DNA of 64,000 nucleotides from Stratiolaelaps scimitus (Eukaryota > Arthropoda > Arachnida > Mesostigmata > Laelapidae), in NCBI GenBank assembly GCA_019614645.1, contig JABWDB010000006.1, positions 8,680,001 to 8,744,000 of the forward strand. The letters are read 5' to 3'. Position 1 is the stretch's first letter. Each line of letters starts with the position of its first letter. Under the pieces are notes generated by a model. It did no database searches. It was not told the DNA's origin and saw only the letters and a program-made list of their open reading frames with translations. A program made the translations under genes and the position numbers. Positions 11,120 through 24,162 of this stretch are shown here, piece by piece.

Positions 11120-11895
11120 CTGAAAAGTCGTTCGCCTTCGTTAAGCTAGTTTCGTTGAAAGGTTGCGTTATCTGATCGCACCCTAACTCTCACCTATACG
11201 ACTATCTCGCTACACTGCGATCGCACGTGAGTATGGATTTGACACAAGCACACCGTGATGCCTCCTCAATGAACGATAGACGCGTCTCGCCACTGTGTGC
11301 ACGTGTCGTAATCCAGCCACGAGTTATCACTTCTTCACATATTACGTAACGACACTGTTGGCTGAAATCGTTCAATGTAAACAGATCGACCTACCGATTG
11401 AACTTGGCTGTTGAACGCTGCCTGGTACCTGGTACATATTGCATGCCGCCTGAAAGTAACGAGAAGCACGCTGATCAGAAAGAGGTGAACAGAGATCGAA
11501 GCGAGGTCAGCATGGAGTGTGTGTTGCAAGGACTCCAAGCCGATGCCTCATGCCTGTCGAGCTGCAGCCTGCGGGATCAGAAGTGAAACTTTCGATAGCC
11601 CAACCACAGAGGAGTGGCCTTCGTCCCATTGCCCTGCCGGCGTTTACTTCCTCACAGGCTCCCTGCTCTATCCGGCCCCATAACCTATTGAGGCACTAAC
11701 GAGTCCATCGTCGATCATGCCGACCTCCCAACTAGGCCAGTCGTCCAGTTGGTGACCCCGCTGGCCCTGGCAATGGCCACTTACTATTCCCCGTCCGCCG
11801 ACACGTTAAACCTTCCCGTTCTATGAACCCGGCGAAAGCCTGGCTTTGGCCCGGCTGTCCTCCCTAACCTTGCGTATGGACCTAACTGTGCTCAC
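11120..11895 (-). other. Probable intron between the 133-codon exon and the linker exon
   Basis: Donor gtgagc at the 11895 end; acceptor at 11120 or, with matching phase, at 11079. The phase mismatch with the stronger acceptor leaves room for a small exon in this interval, but none was identified. Confidence 0.45.
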
Positions 11896-12294
11896 CTCGG
11901 GTGCCGAAGGCTGTGCAGCGAGGACACTCTGTTGAACCACACCGAACTGAGGGCTGGCCGTCGTACTGGCGTTCAGGTTGGTGACGAGACTCTGGACGAT
12001 CTGCTGCTCGAGACGATTGGCAATACCGCTGATGAGGCTTTTGGCGATATGGCCCTGCAGCTGCTTCGTGAGGGCCTCCTTCAGCTCAAGGCTCTTGGCA
12101 GCGGCCTTGAGTTTCCGTTTCAGTCTTCGGCTGGCCACGTATGTGCTGACGAGACTAGCGTTAGCTCCGCGGGCCCGCACGTCCTTGTCCGATGAAGGAC
12201 TTCGGGGGAGAGGACTCTGCGGCGATTCGGTGACCGTCATCTTGTGCTGCGTCATCTCGGGGCCTTCCGTAATACACGTATCTGCTTCAGATTC
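11896..12294 (-). CDS. Candidate internal exon, 133 codons, unrecognised sequence, probably the same CELF transcript
   Basis: Candidate internal exon of exactly 399 bp. It lies between a strong acceptor (tttctcgcccttgcag, AG at 12295-12296) and a strong donor (CCCGAG then gtgagc, GT at 11894-11895). It is phase 0 at both ends, so it could be skipped without a frameshift. The 133 residues start ESEADTCITEGPEM and include a Ser/Pro-rich stretch (ESPQSPLPRSPSSDKD, about 23-38). Next come a basic patch (SRRLKRKLKAAAK, 55-67), a long amphipathic, possibly helical region (about 60-108, LEQQIVQSLVTNLN) and a Gln/Ser/Ala-rich end. Third codon positions are strongly C/G. I do not recognise it as a known CELF linker. 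It could be lineage-specific, or belong to a different transcript. The opposite strand is also open here, so openness alone is weak evidence; the exact splice borders carry the call. Confidence 0.55.
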
Positions 12295-14502
12295 CTGCAA
12301 GGGCGAGAAAAAACGCCGATCAGCGGCTACAATCAATATAAAGGCGTCGAACGACATACTATAGGGCAACTCATTGCAAAGAACCCAACATCGGTTATAC
12401 GATACTACGCGTACATGGATATATTCCACTCTACTCACTGCCCACTTACTCTGATATGCATACTCGCCAAGGGCTAAGTTTGGCTCAGCCTTCTGTATAT
12501 GTTCCAGCGACTACCGCGTCCAACTCCTACTACTAGTACTACCACCACCACCACTATCAGCCATACTCTCCCAGGCATCTCTTACATTGGCGTTCTTGCA
12601 CCAGTGTTCTACTGCATGCAAGTCCTGGTCGCTAAGAGAGCCACCAGGAATGTAATCAGAAACCGGAGCATAAAGCTCCTCTCCTCGATGCTCTGGCCCT
12701 CTCTAATTGATTGCAATCTCAAGTTTCCAGCGGCACAGCCAATCACATATTCATTACGCAGCGACTCAGCGGCCGTTCTCAGCGGTTTTCCTTCCCTCAT
12801 GCGAGGAACTCCCATGCGAGAGATCCCCGTTCATCTCTCTATTTCGCTTTCCTCTAGCTCGGCTCGCCAGCTGTCCTCGATAGCTGACCGCTCTTTCTAT
12901 CGGTCAGCCGTCCGGCACACGGGGTCCGCGTCAGGTTCCCTGCGTCTACGAGCTCCGACTGCAGACATTCGATTTTGAGTGGCGGGGGCGGTGGCGGCGC
13001 CGTGGGCACCTACATGGTCGAGGTTAGATCCCTTCCAGTATTTTCCCTATAGTTAGCTCTCTCTCTCTCTCTTTCTCTCTCGCTTGCCCCTATTTTTTTT
13101 TAGCTCCACCGCAGTATCAGAACGAAAGCTCAGCGAGCACATTGGACACGCATACGCACATGCTGGGTCGCTGTGGGCGTCATCACTGGTGGTTGGCTGT
13201 ACGTGGTTTCGACGAGTTCATAGCTACCAGAGACATCGAGAGAGAGAGTGAGAGGAAGAGAGAGACAGACAGACAGAGAGAAGGCGAGAGAGAGAGAGAA
13301 AAAAACACCAACGCACGCTGTGCCGGACAACGAGTAGGCGTACTGTTGTGATCGAGTGTGACCGACTCCTGGCACCCACAACCGCTAAGCCCAGGCCTTG
13401 GTCTGGGTCGCGGCGGCGGCGGCAGCGACTCGGTCCTTCTACGCTCAGCCGGCCTAACCAGCCAGTCGGGCCGCTGTCGCTTGCCAGAGGGCTGTCCACG
13501 GACAACACAAGAGACCCCGCTCCTCCTCGTCGAGGTTCGGACTCGTCGTCAGTTCTTTGAATACTCGTTGAAATCGCGGGGATAGCGCGTGACGGGCCTG
13601 TTCGCTGTTCGTTCGACGCAGCTTAGCTCGTCTTCCGCTAATCCTCACGACGGGAGGAACGTGAGATCGCGGGACATCGCAAAACTTCACCTACTTCCCT
13701 TGTGTCATGCTCTTCTGTGTAGGGCGCCTGACCCCTATGCATTCCCCTGCCCATTCCGTGTTATCCATTGACTATCAGACACACTCAGCGCTCAGCATCG
13801 GACGGACACAGCGGCAGGCGGTCGGGCGGTCGATCGACCAGCTCGACACCGTCTGAATACACATAATACATCTGTGGCTGTCTACATCTGTACAAAGGTA
13901 TTTTCGAGAAACATATTTCAGCCGCGACAGGGGGCCGACGATCTAAAGCAGACCGCAAGCAGAACGTCCTACCCATAGCGATTTGAAATCGAGAATTATG
14001 CCTGATTTTAGATATAGACTCTTGCGCCGGTATTTGTGTAATGCCTTGGTATTACGCAAATCATAACCAATGACTTTCGACAACGACTGGTCAAAACCAA
14101 CAGATGTAGGTAGCATTAGCCAAAACGAGAAAGGCGATCACGTTGGTGACAATCTCGTCGCATTGCAGAGTAGCGACATTGAGAGATTATGGATTTCTGT
14201 CCCCTGTACAACGGTGTATGGGTGTGCATGTCGTCGGACAGCTGCATCGTATGTAAAGCTCGCCGTGTGTACACGTCCATATAGGCCATTGAATAGATCG
14301 GCAGGTGAGTCTAGCCAAGTAGGCTAGGTGGGCGTGGGTCAGCCATCTGCTCTCGCGATAGCATTCGCTGCTTCGCTCTTGTTGCCCAACGGTCAACAGG
14401 TGAATCAATTCCGCCCCCTTCGACGACTCAATTCTGCCGAGAACAACGACCACCGCACCGGCACCAAACGCCTGGGACCTATTCTCGACGATTCAAACTG
14501 AG

Positions 14503-14536
<34 letters not shown>

Positions 14537-17500
14537 TCAGTTCGAAGCGTCGCAAATCGTATAGGCCAGTTCAAAAGACAATTCTACCAATCGTGCCATT
14601 TTATAACCACGTACCTGCCACAGACAGATCACACAACCTGTCCATACACAGCGTATCCGTCCACCTAGAGATCTAAATATTAGTCAGTAGTGTTAATTTG
14701 ATATATGAATTAGATCCACCACACCGTATGTGGTTAGGAGGAATAACAACGCGAGAACTCATTGTCTCTCCACGAGATATCCGCTTGTGTTGGCCTCTTA
14801 ACACAACCATCTTAACCAAGCACAGCAGCGCTATCATATGTTTTCTGTGTGCCTCATCTGTTAACCTAAATGACGGTAGATACAAGCAAGAGTATCGTAG
14901 ACGACTATTGTATGCGGTCTCAATAGTATGTGCAGTATGAAAGATAGCCAACTCCTTTTGCCAGCTGAATCACAGCACAGCGTCTTTCGTCGAACGCATC
15001 TGGGCGTTGAGGCGAATCTCGAGGCGACATTCAGATCACTATCTGACACACCCTGAAATAATCACTGTTCCTACTCTCTGTTCCGCTGTTTCTCGCCACT
15101 GTTGTATAGAGGGTGAATGTATTGCTGGATGCATCGCGAGTGTCTGTTGTGAAAGCTGTAGGGTCACGGGTTGAAACAGTCGCGGATGGATGACGATTAT
15201 GGTCGATGGTCGGCATTTTTACCTCATCCGTCCCGGCATTTCCACTTAGCTGCTTAATACTCGAGTGGGGAGCTGACAAATTGACGAACATCGGCAAGCC
15301 GCTCTAGCAGCGTAGTCAGATGGCTAGCAAGGGTACAAAAATCATAGAATGTTTCACACTTTTAACTCATCAACACCAGCCACGCTGCGATGCCCGCCAG
15401 CAGATTGGCTCGCGTCGGTCAATTACAAACGCATTTTTATCTAGAAGCTAATGACACGGTCTACACGTAGTGATTGCTAGAACCTCGTAAGGCGATTCAT
15501 TGAGATTCATTCGGTGCCGAATGGAAGGTGCAGCCTATGAAGGTGCAGCCCGACAACTGATCGTTGTTCGTGGCCCCTGTCAAATTGCCGCTTGACAATT
15601 TCATACTCTGGCCACCTGGCCACCGCTCGCCACGATCTACTAGAACTGGCCAGGAACGTGCTGATGCTGTGGTGAACAGTGGCGAAACGACCCAGCGGCA
15701 TTCAGATGAGGGGCCTTACTATCTAGTCAGTTGTGACGTGACACGATGACGATCACTTCTCTGTCAATGACCGACGGTGCGATGGATGGATACCGGTCGC
15801 GAGTTTGCGGATGAGGAGCGATGTTTTAAAATTAGCGCGCGTGACCGCGCCTCACCTGAGCGGGCGGGGGTATTCGGCCAGCCCTAAACTGTCACTTACG
15901 TCCCGAACTGCGGTGGATTGTATGAATGACTCACTGAGGCGAGATGGGGGCCATAATCAATTAGCTAAATGAAATGGACTGGGCCGAGTAAGCAAAATTC
16001 GGAAAGCCCTCTAATAGGCTAGGCTTCGTACAGAGAGGATTCGTGACAACACGCATTGGTCCTGTCAGGTCCACAGGAAGAAGTGCAATAGCGACGTCCT
16101 TTCGGTCAGAAGGTTATATATCTTATCTATTATATATATTTCTGAACAACAACAGGAGACCTTCTGGTTGCCGAAGGCTGTCATAACCTATATATATATA
16201 TATATATACTTGCACACATAGCTTGCAGGTCCCGACGAAAACCGATACTGGAGCCGCAGGAAGCGATTACGCTCCGGTCGAGTCAAGCAAAGAAGGCAAC
16301 GCCAAGCGGCGACCACGTCAGTTTGAGCTCCCCATCATCCTGCAACACTCTTTCGGGCTGAAACGTCTCCCCTGCCCTAACATATGACACCTAATTTATA
16401 GACGGCCAAGAGCCTACGCGGTTGTGGTTGCCTCATGAGCCTCCTCACTGCGGCGGTGTACCCGGACGCAGTATCCGATCAACGTTTACGGCAAAACGGA
16501 GCAACGGGCGGGGGCTGACACACTCGGCGGAAAACAAGTGTACGACAATGCTGAGCAAAGTTGCCTTAGCTGGCCATGGCGGACGCCTTTCCCTGGGTAC
16601 AGCCACTGTCGCCGATGACCAGCAATAGCGACAAAGGCCTCACTATTATTAAATGGCTAGTCGTTGCCGGTCGGATGGCTTTTAGTCACCGATTAACTAC
16701 GCCAACAAGTGGCCCCGTGGGTAAGCCAGCTGTGGTGAACCATCGAACGACCAGGGTGGCCGGGTCGATCCAAGGAACTGAACGTAACATTAATAACAAC
16801 GCTTCTCTACATGGTCAAGGAGGCTGGCAGGGTTCGAGAGCGAAGGATGCTTTTTTTACGGCCCGAATCGCAATGTGTAAGGGAATCACCGCGGGACAGG
16901 TTCGTGTTTGTCCTCAGTCCATGACTTATAGCCGAACGGTAAATATCGAGTGAATGCGAGGCTTTTTGCTGCTCTCACATGTGATTGAAGTGGATGTGGG
17001 AGCGTGGCCTGGCCCTTGCTTCTGGATTCAATATAAGGTGAGGCGTTTCGTCACTCAAGAACGTTCGGTATCCTGCTCAAAACAAGTGCAAAGCAAACAC
17101 GCACCAATGGGGGTACGAAGTGAACGTTGCTCGCCACGCGAAGACGGCGCTAGCCAGCCATGTCGCTCAGGAACTTGATGTGCGCTCATCACGATTGCAA
17201 TACGCCTCTATAGGTAGACGAAGTAGTTCGATTTGAAGTTTTACGGTAACAAAAGACGGCTATGGCAACAAATCCGTCGTCGAGAATCTAGCCGTGCCAG
17301 CACAGCGTTCAGAATGGCCACGAGTCCGTGTGTACAATTGTCGACTGAGTTGGATTAGCCCGCGTAGAGGAGTAAGGGGCGGAGGCAGTTGACGCCGATG
17401 GTCCCAGTGGCCAACGGGTAAATTGTGCGTGAAGTCCAACTTTGCCATGGGCACGTTGCCCGCTTAATGGGGCAAATGGCCGGATACGCTCGAGTCACGA

Positions 17501-18189
17501 CGATCGGCCAACAACGCACGCAACAAAGACACGCGCGGACACCCACTCTGCCTTGCGTAGCAATCGTAGCCACCGTGCGCTCGATGTGCAAGGTCCCTGA
17601 CCACCACCCACGCCCCCAGCCGCAGGTAGCTCTCGAGATAGCGTGAAAGTGAACGAGCGACTAGTGACGCCTCGCGCCGCTGAGTGCCGAACCCGATCGG
17701 TCTCACACCTTCAAAACAGGCAGGAACGACGACGGCATAGGGTGGCAGTGGTTTTGAAACAGTGATGACAGGCATATATACTTTGAAGAGGGGAAGCACC
17801 GCTACAGTTTGCTTAGCGTGACAGCGTCGTTTGAGCGATCGACAACAACGTGAGACGTTGTCATCATCTTCGTCTCTGCTGGCCGATTTTTCTCGATCGT
17901 CTGCGTTACCGTTCGCTGGCGCGCACTCGAGGTCTGTTCTTTCGTTCGGCTCACATCCGCTCGAGGGCAAGGAGGCGAAAAGGACAAAAAATAAGTCAAG
18001 ACGAGAAACCCGCACGTTTGTTCGTTCATCTCGGAAGCCCTTCGGTTCTGAGAGGTTTTCGTAGTCGCAGTCCAGCTTCGGACTGCCACCCACCAACTAC
18101 CTAGGTAACTGCCGTCGCCGTACCGTCTCAGCAGCAGCCGCCGCCACCGCCGCTTCGGCTGCAGTAGTGCCAACGTCAAAGCGACCTAC
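12295..18189. other. Region without a recognised gene, probably intron of the CELF-like gene
   Basis: No conserved exon recognised. Contents: CT-rich (13049-13082) and GA-rich (13237-13306) tracts, a (TA)n cruciform (14489-14548), an AT-rich patch with a second (TA)n (16189-16209) and a short inverted pair CAGAAGGT/ACCTTCTG near 16105-16170. GC-rich stretches (13.3-13.7 and 17.3-18.2 kb) have overlapping open frames on both strands and no recognisable product. Confidence 0.45.
14489..14548. repeat. Inverted repeat flanking a (TA)n tract, cruciform-prone
   Basis: TTCAAACTGAGC lies on the left and GCTCAGTTCGAA on the right of a (TA)n run (about 14503-14534). The arms are complementary over 12 bp with one mismatch, and the self-complementary TA run extends the stem. 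A terminal-inverted-repeat mini-element that gained a TA core is possible but unproved. Confidence 0.75.
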
Positions 18190-18489
18190 CCCACAGGGGG
18201 ACAGAACTCTACGCCTTCGTCAAAGTCGCATTGCGGGTCGGCCCGCCTTTCTTTTCCACCCGCTTATGTCTCTGCAGCTCGGCCAGCTCGAATGGCTGCT
18301 GCTGCTGTCATTCGGCTCGATTCTCTTTGTCTTTCTTGACGAAGTGAAGAAGACTCTTCCCCTTCGAAGGCGCTGCCTGTCGACCCCGCTGGCCTCTTTC
18401 AACGCACTCTCCAACACGATGTGACTAGCGGCGTAGGGCTTCTCGTTTTGTACCACTCGTCCACCATGCTGGACAGGGATTACCTTATC
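18190..18489 (-). other. Segment bounded by good minus-strand splice sites, possible noncoding exon
   Basis: A pyrimidine-rich acceptor (ccctttttcccttgtag, AG at 18490-18491) precedes the segment, and a consensus-like donor (TGTGGG then gtaggt) follows at 18189. All three minus frames contain stops across the full 300 bp, so it cannot be one coding exon. If real, it would be a 5' UTR exon or part of a noncoding transcript. No homology was recognised. Confidence 0.2.
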
Positions 18490-19916
18490 TACAAGGGAAA
18501 AAGGGAACACCCGCAGTCTCCGACGACCGTCGGCCACCACGGAGGTGAGGTGCTGCTCGTGTCTTCATAAGCTGGTGACTTCAGAGCCTGGTCTCGGGGC
18601 TACAATCCTTGTTAGAACTGTTGGACGAACGTGTCCCTGGCGATCGTTTGGCCATCTCTGCCGAGTTCTCCCCTTTGTTCCTATACACAGCTCTATATTT
18701 GAGCTTCATCAGGATAGAATGGCATTATTTGATCCTCTTGCGCAACAGAAGGCTTCGCAATTAGTATATGACGAAGGCACCCGTTCACCAGGTAGTGATA
18801 TCCGATTCAGCGCTTTACGTGTTTCTGAGTTCTAAAATTGCTCCACGATTGAGCTTCACAAGGTAATACTGTAATATGATGTCCTGGCAAATGTATAAAA
18901 AGAAGATATTCATTATGAACCGAGCAAGTCATTATGGTTCCGTCATTATATTGAACGAAGCCAATTTAGCCACCATTTATTCACTTCAGCATTTTTGCTT
19001 GTTAACCTAAAGGCCTTATATGCGTGTCGTATAGCATGACTAGAATATCGATTTCTAGGTCCCACAGGTTCTAACATTCACATACACATTGATAGTCGAC
19101 AAATTTCTATATATAGATCAACCATTATAAAAATATCCAATCCGACCCCACACTATGTCGTCTACAATTACTTATCATCAGAGCTCGGTTCACAATGATT
19201 GAAGTCCTTTCTTGAAGAGGTGACTCGCACATTTTCACTTGGCCTACGCGAACCTACCGACGCGCCAGGCCTTCTTGCGCTGTCTAGAATAGTTTGAACG
19301 CTTGTTTGCAACATCTGACCCCTCATCCACAACAAGGCGTCACTGCAGCAAGCGTTCTCGATCATTGGGCCGCTCGCCTCATACCTGCTATCGCGTATGC
19401 CTGCTTCGTGGGAGACTATCGCCGCAGTGTTCTCCGACTGCTATTTTCTAGAGTTCAAAATAAACTTCATTATATTGGTCATCGTGTCAAATCGAAGGCA
19501 ACTCTTTTTTCTTTATATGAATCTTCAAATTCAACAGCATCAAGTATATCTCCACGCTATCTTCGTGCTCCCAATATCGCAAGAAACTTAATGAAGCCAT
19601 TCTGCCATCTCGAACATGACATCGGCACTGTAATGACCTTCCCACGCTACCTATCATTATAGGGCACAAACAATAGATAAACGGTTCTACCGTCAGTGTT
19701 AGCTTCAGTGGGTATCGCTTAACTGAGTCGACGCTCGAGTGGGTGCGTCTTCGAGATGTGGAGACGCCCAATAAGTTGTCACTACCACCACTATCGTGTA
19801 GCGCTCACTAGAGCTTGAGGGACCAACCGTGAACCAACTGGTATATGGCAGCAGTATTCCGTCGGGGCGGATACGTGATCCAGAACGAGAGCGAATTCAA
19901 TGTCTATGTGTGTCTG

Positions 19917-19919
<3 letters not shown>

Positions 19920-19951
<32 letters not shown>
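19920..19951. repeat. (TA)n microsatellite
   Basis: About 16 TA units. Frames through it read Ile-Tyr repeats. Confidence 0.95.
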
Positions 19952-19953
<2 letters not shown>

Positions 19954-20794
19954 GTGGGGTGTGCGTATGTGAGGGCTCATGCGTGAGTGAGTATGTGTGT
20001 GCTTGTGTTCGTGTATTCTGCCGCTATCCTTATTCGGCAAGCTTGGTTGGCGCCGCGGTCTATATGCCGAGCACGTATTCAGATGCGTGCGACGGAAGGC
20101 CGACGCCGGCCCCGCTGCCCCATCGGCAGGTCCTATAGCTGTGTGTCTTGAAGGGGTTCTGGCTCGGCACACCGCCGCTGTTGGGCTCACCGACAACCCA
20201 ACCTTCCCAAGTTCGCTCCCATTCTCCGAGTTTTGGGACTACAGCTATCGCACGACCATTCAATAGGCGCGTCTCAGGGGGATCTGCCTACACAGAAAAA
20301 AACATACGGACGCTGTCCTTTGGGTCTCCACTCTACGCAGCATCAGCAGAGCAGGAGCGGCGTCACTGTGTCTGAGCCGTGAGACTCAGCAGTCGTGGAC
20401 GATTGGGGACAGCGACAAAGAAGCACGGAGAGTCGCACGGGTCCAGGAGGAGGAGGAGGAGGTGGAGGAGAGGCCGGCCCGCGGTCCGGGGAGACAAGCG
20501 ACCGACACGCGACGAGTGCGAACGTTTAGCCGGCTAGCTTTCCGGCGTGCAGGGCCTGAGAGCTGGCTTTCCGGAAGGAGAGCACGCTAGGACAATGGAA
20601 TCAACGTGGAGGCCGACGCGAAGTAAGGACGAACTAAAGGCAGCGACAGCGGACGGACACAGCGGAGCGCTTTAGCTATTGAGATACATGCGAGGCGAGG
20701 GAGTGGAACACAGGTTCACACAGGCAGGCAGGCATCCACGCCCACAGTCAAGCAAGCGCGCGCAAACAGCGACTCACACCCGACAAGAAAACGC

Positions 20795-20876
20795 GAGAGA
20801 GAGAGAGAGAGAGACTGAGAGCTAAGAAAAAGGCACAAGAACGAAGAAGTGCACAAACGAACGACAGAACGACAGG

Positions 20877-20910
<34 letters not shown>
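20795..20910. repeat. Microsatellite cluster (GA)n, (TA)n, (GA)n
   Basis: A GA run at 20795-20814, a TA run at 20877-20897 and a directly adjoining GA run at 20898-20910. Confidence 0.9.
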
Positions 20911-22174
20911 GACAAGAACGAGACTGGTTTTGATTATACGAGAATCGGCGCCTGAAACGACCGGGCTCGAAGCGTAGCTCCCGCCAAAGCCCAGCCCCCC
21001 CCGCTGGCATCTGCACCCGTAGATACTACGCAACAATAGCAGCTGAGATGCTGTCCGTGATTGCTTTGATGTGAAGCGGAAGGACATTGACGACGAGCGG
21101 CGAAGACGTCCAAAATGGGACTACAAACAGGAAAGTACAAAGGAGTACAATGCTCCGGATCCGGTACATACAGAGAGGCAAAGAGAAATAGGAGGGTCTC
21201 GAAAGTTCTGGAGTACTGATGACAACTTCGCTCACTCGTGGTGTGCCGAAGCACAAATCGGGACTTAGTAACCGAAGTAAGCTTCAGGTTATAACGTTGA
21301 GTGATGTGTACATATGTAGATTGATGGACGTGCGTATACCTATTGGGCAATTATATGAGATCTCGAGGCTGCGTATGGACATGGCGATTCTACTTATAAG
21401 GGATTAATACAATAGGGCGATCATTGTTGATAGGCATTTGTTGCTCTAACCACTAACGAAAGCTGATCCCCGAAAGGCAGAGTGAATGAAAATCATAAAC
21501 AGGACCTGGCAGGTAGCTTTAAGCTTCGATGTAAGGATGCCTAATTAGGACCTATGAATAATAGGAATTCAAGCTGGCAGTGTACGAAGTGTATTGCATA
21601 CTTGATCCTTAACGAAGAATATGGCAACTTGGACGAGTTCGCTTGCCGAGCTATTGGTTATATCGGGAAATTCGCAAATTGTCTGTGACACTAATCTATG
21701 TAAGATTTTTCAGCATTTGATTAGAGTGCCACACATACAGACACACACATTAACTATGACAGATTTCCATCCCCCAGAAAGTAAGATTTAGTCATTTAGA
21801 ATAGCACATGCTTTTGCCGACAAGCCAAGTCTGCGAGGTCAAACACAACTTGAAGGTTTTAAATATCAAACGATCTTCTCTGTTCTCGAGGTCGTTGTGA
21901 GGGCTTTGTTCACTTTTAAAAATTTAGGTGTACTATTTCAAAGACAACTAAGAGAGTACTGTATTTGATTAGATACATATGACGACCACATTTTCAGAAG
22001 GATAAAGGCCGCCTGTGTTTGCATCTGTAAGCTCGTGCTCTGTACTCGTGTACTCGTAATAATAGATATCGTCTTCAGTCACTGAATCATCAATGCGAAC
22101 ATGAAGAAACTATGTTTGAGGAACTGTAGAGTTGTCATGTATGAACCATTGACGAAGGCCAATAATAATACACA

Positions 22175-22194
22175 ATATATATATATATATATAT
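22175..22194. repeat. (TA)n microsatellite
   Basis: Ten TA units next to a short CACACA run. Confidence 0.9.
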
Positions 22195-22571
22195 TACATA
22201 CACACACCCTCGTATATTGCGTTCAAGCCAGCCAAGCGGCAGCAGCTCGCCATCGATAATCTACAGTATATAGTCACACAAGAACGTGTTATAGGCTAAA
22301 TGTTACCTAGCTCACATCAATGACGCAGAAAAGTAACGGCAGTTAAACACGGACAAAACTCTTATTTTGTCTCAAAATCTAGAACGCCTATCGAACGTAT
22401 AACGTGACGTATACGATTACTTGTACGGGGTGCATGAGCAATCGGCACCTGTTTGACTCAAGCGGTCTCGCTTCGTCAGGGCGTTACTAGTTTAATTGAT
22501 TGAATAATTATAGTGGCCATCATCATGCCAAGCGGACGTCTCCGTTGTTGACAGTTGGGTCATGCGCGTGC

Positions 22572-22607
22572 TATATATATATATATAGGAAACAGAGAGA
22601 GAGAGAG
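22572..22607. repeat. Compound microsatellite (TA)n-(GA)n
   Basis: A TA run at 22572-22587 and a GA run at 22595-22607. Confidence 0.9.
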
Positions 22608-23806
22608 GCACCTGTCCGTTCGGACTGCCTGACGTTAGCTGCTGTTTCTCATTTGAGTTTAGTGTGCAGCCCTATTGCGTCAATGTGTTGTCGATCATCC
22701 CGCGCGTTGTTTATATATCTATCAGCGCATCCGTACAGTGGCGGAGTCCGTCTCATCCGCGCTCACATCTCGTTCGCTCAAACGACGCCAGCAACAAGCG
22801 CAGCCACCACCCGGCCTCTTGTGGCTCTACTGGTCGCCGATACGATGTCGACGCACCCTATGTTACCATAGAGCTCGCTGGTTGAGCGTGTACCTACGAG
22901 TGTCAGTTAGTTCGCCAGCGTGCGTGTTAGCTCGCGAATCTCCAGTAAGCAACGAATTGCCCGCGGAACAATGAGCCGTTCATTAGCGGCGAGGCAACAC
23001 ATACGACAACTACAGCGATTAGCGTGAAGATTCACACAGTCGCCACTGGGTGCTTGTCACTCAGTCATTGGACGGACAATCAGACAGACAGACGGGCGGA
23101 CCGGTGGCCGTTGGAAAGAGTGAACTCGCCCTCGACTTCAACGAGATGGGAAAACGTTTAACAATGCCCTCTCAACGCGTTTGTTCGCCGCACTATTCAC
23201 CACATTGTCGCTATTGATGTTTCAATTGGTATTTTGTGCTATTTGTTGTGAATTTGTTGCTGTGCTTGGGTGTTCACTTGCTGCAGTTGCTGTTGCCACC
23301 GGGGCTGCCGGATGTGTTATATAGATAGCTGTGCTGTTGTTCTTGTTGCTGATGATGATTTGTTACTGTCGCAGGTTTGTACCGTCTATGGTTCACGTGT
23401 CACCTAGCTGTTGGTGGTTGCTTGTTTTCGACCATGGCTTTTGCACGTGCGCCCATCTGTGCAACGCTATTTTATGCATTGTGGACATCGTCTACGTGAT
23501 GTAAGAGCAGGTGATCGATAACGACTTGAGAGTCCGTTTAGGAACGAACTACCGTGGTGTATACAAATACATACATAAATGCATCAATACGTGCGGCGAT
23601 AAATACGCAGCGGGACCTACATATGCGGCAGTGGGCAGACACCGTACGGTGTCCTGCTGTTTCTGGGTGTTTGTTCTAGTGGTACCTTTTCATCGCTTGA
23701 GTCGCACGGAGTCCCACTTTCAAACACTCGAGCACTTTCCAAATTATCCAGTAGGCCTGTCATCACGAAGCACTGCGATCGGTGTCTCAATAGTGTCAGC
23801 ACACGG

Positions 23807-23834
23807 CACACGCGCACACACACACACACGCACA
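23807..23834. repeat. (CA)n microsatellite
   Basis: CA repeats with a few CG interruptions. Confidence 0.85.
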
Positions 23835-24121
23835 ATCAACCACTGTACGAGACAATCCACATTGACGATTTGTTAGGTTAAGCTTGAAGCTCACAGTCAC
23901 GGCAGTATGTTCCGTATAGCGTAGTGAATAGTATCGAGATAGGCTGTTTGTTCGTTTGGCGGCTGTGGCCAGCTTGCCCCGGGTTCAGATAAATCTATTG
24001 ACTGGTCCACGCGGCGGCCGTCCGTTTGCTGCGATTCGAGAGCCCCAGCCTTTCGTCAAAGACACTACTACAACGTGAGCATCAGAGATGGCATTCCCGT
24101 AAGCGATGTTAATGTCGCGAA

Positions 24122-24162
24122 GGCGGTGGCGGTGGTGGTGGCGGCGCTGGTGGCGGAGGAGG
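24122..24162. repeat. GGT/GGC trinucleotide-rich tract
   Basis: Imperfect GGT and GGC units. A similar tract follows at 24460-24494. Confidence 0.8.

Noticed and set aside
11932..12364. Plus-strand open frames of 87 and 128 codons
   Set aside because: They lie antisense to the 133-codon minus exon, which has exact splice borders and better coding character.
17464..18096. 210-codon minus-strand open frame
   Set aside because: Three or more frames are open over the same GC-rich stretch and none resembles a known protein.
23270..23420. Minus-strand Gln-rich frame considered as a CELF linker exon
   Set aside because: Short, bounded by stops, without convincing acceptor and donor in matching phase.
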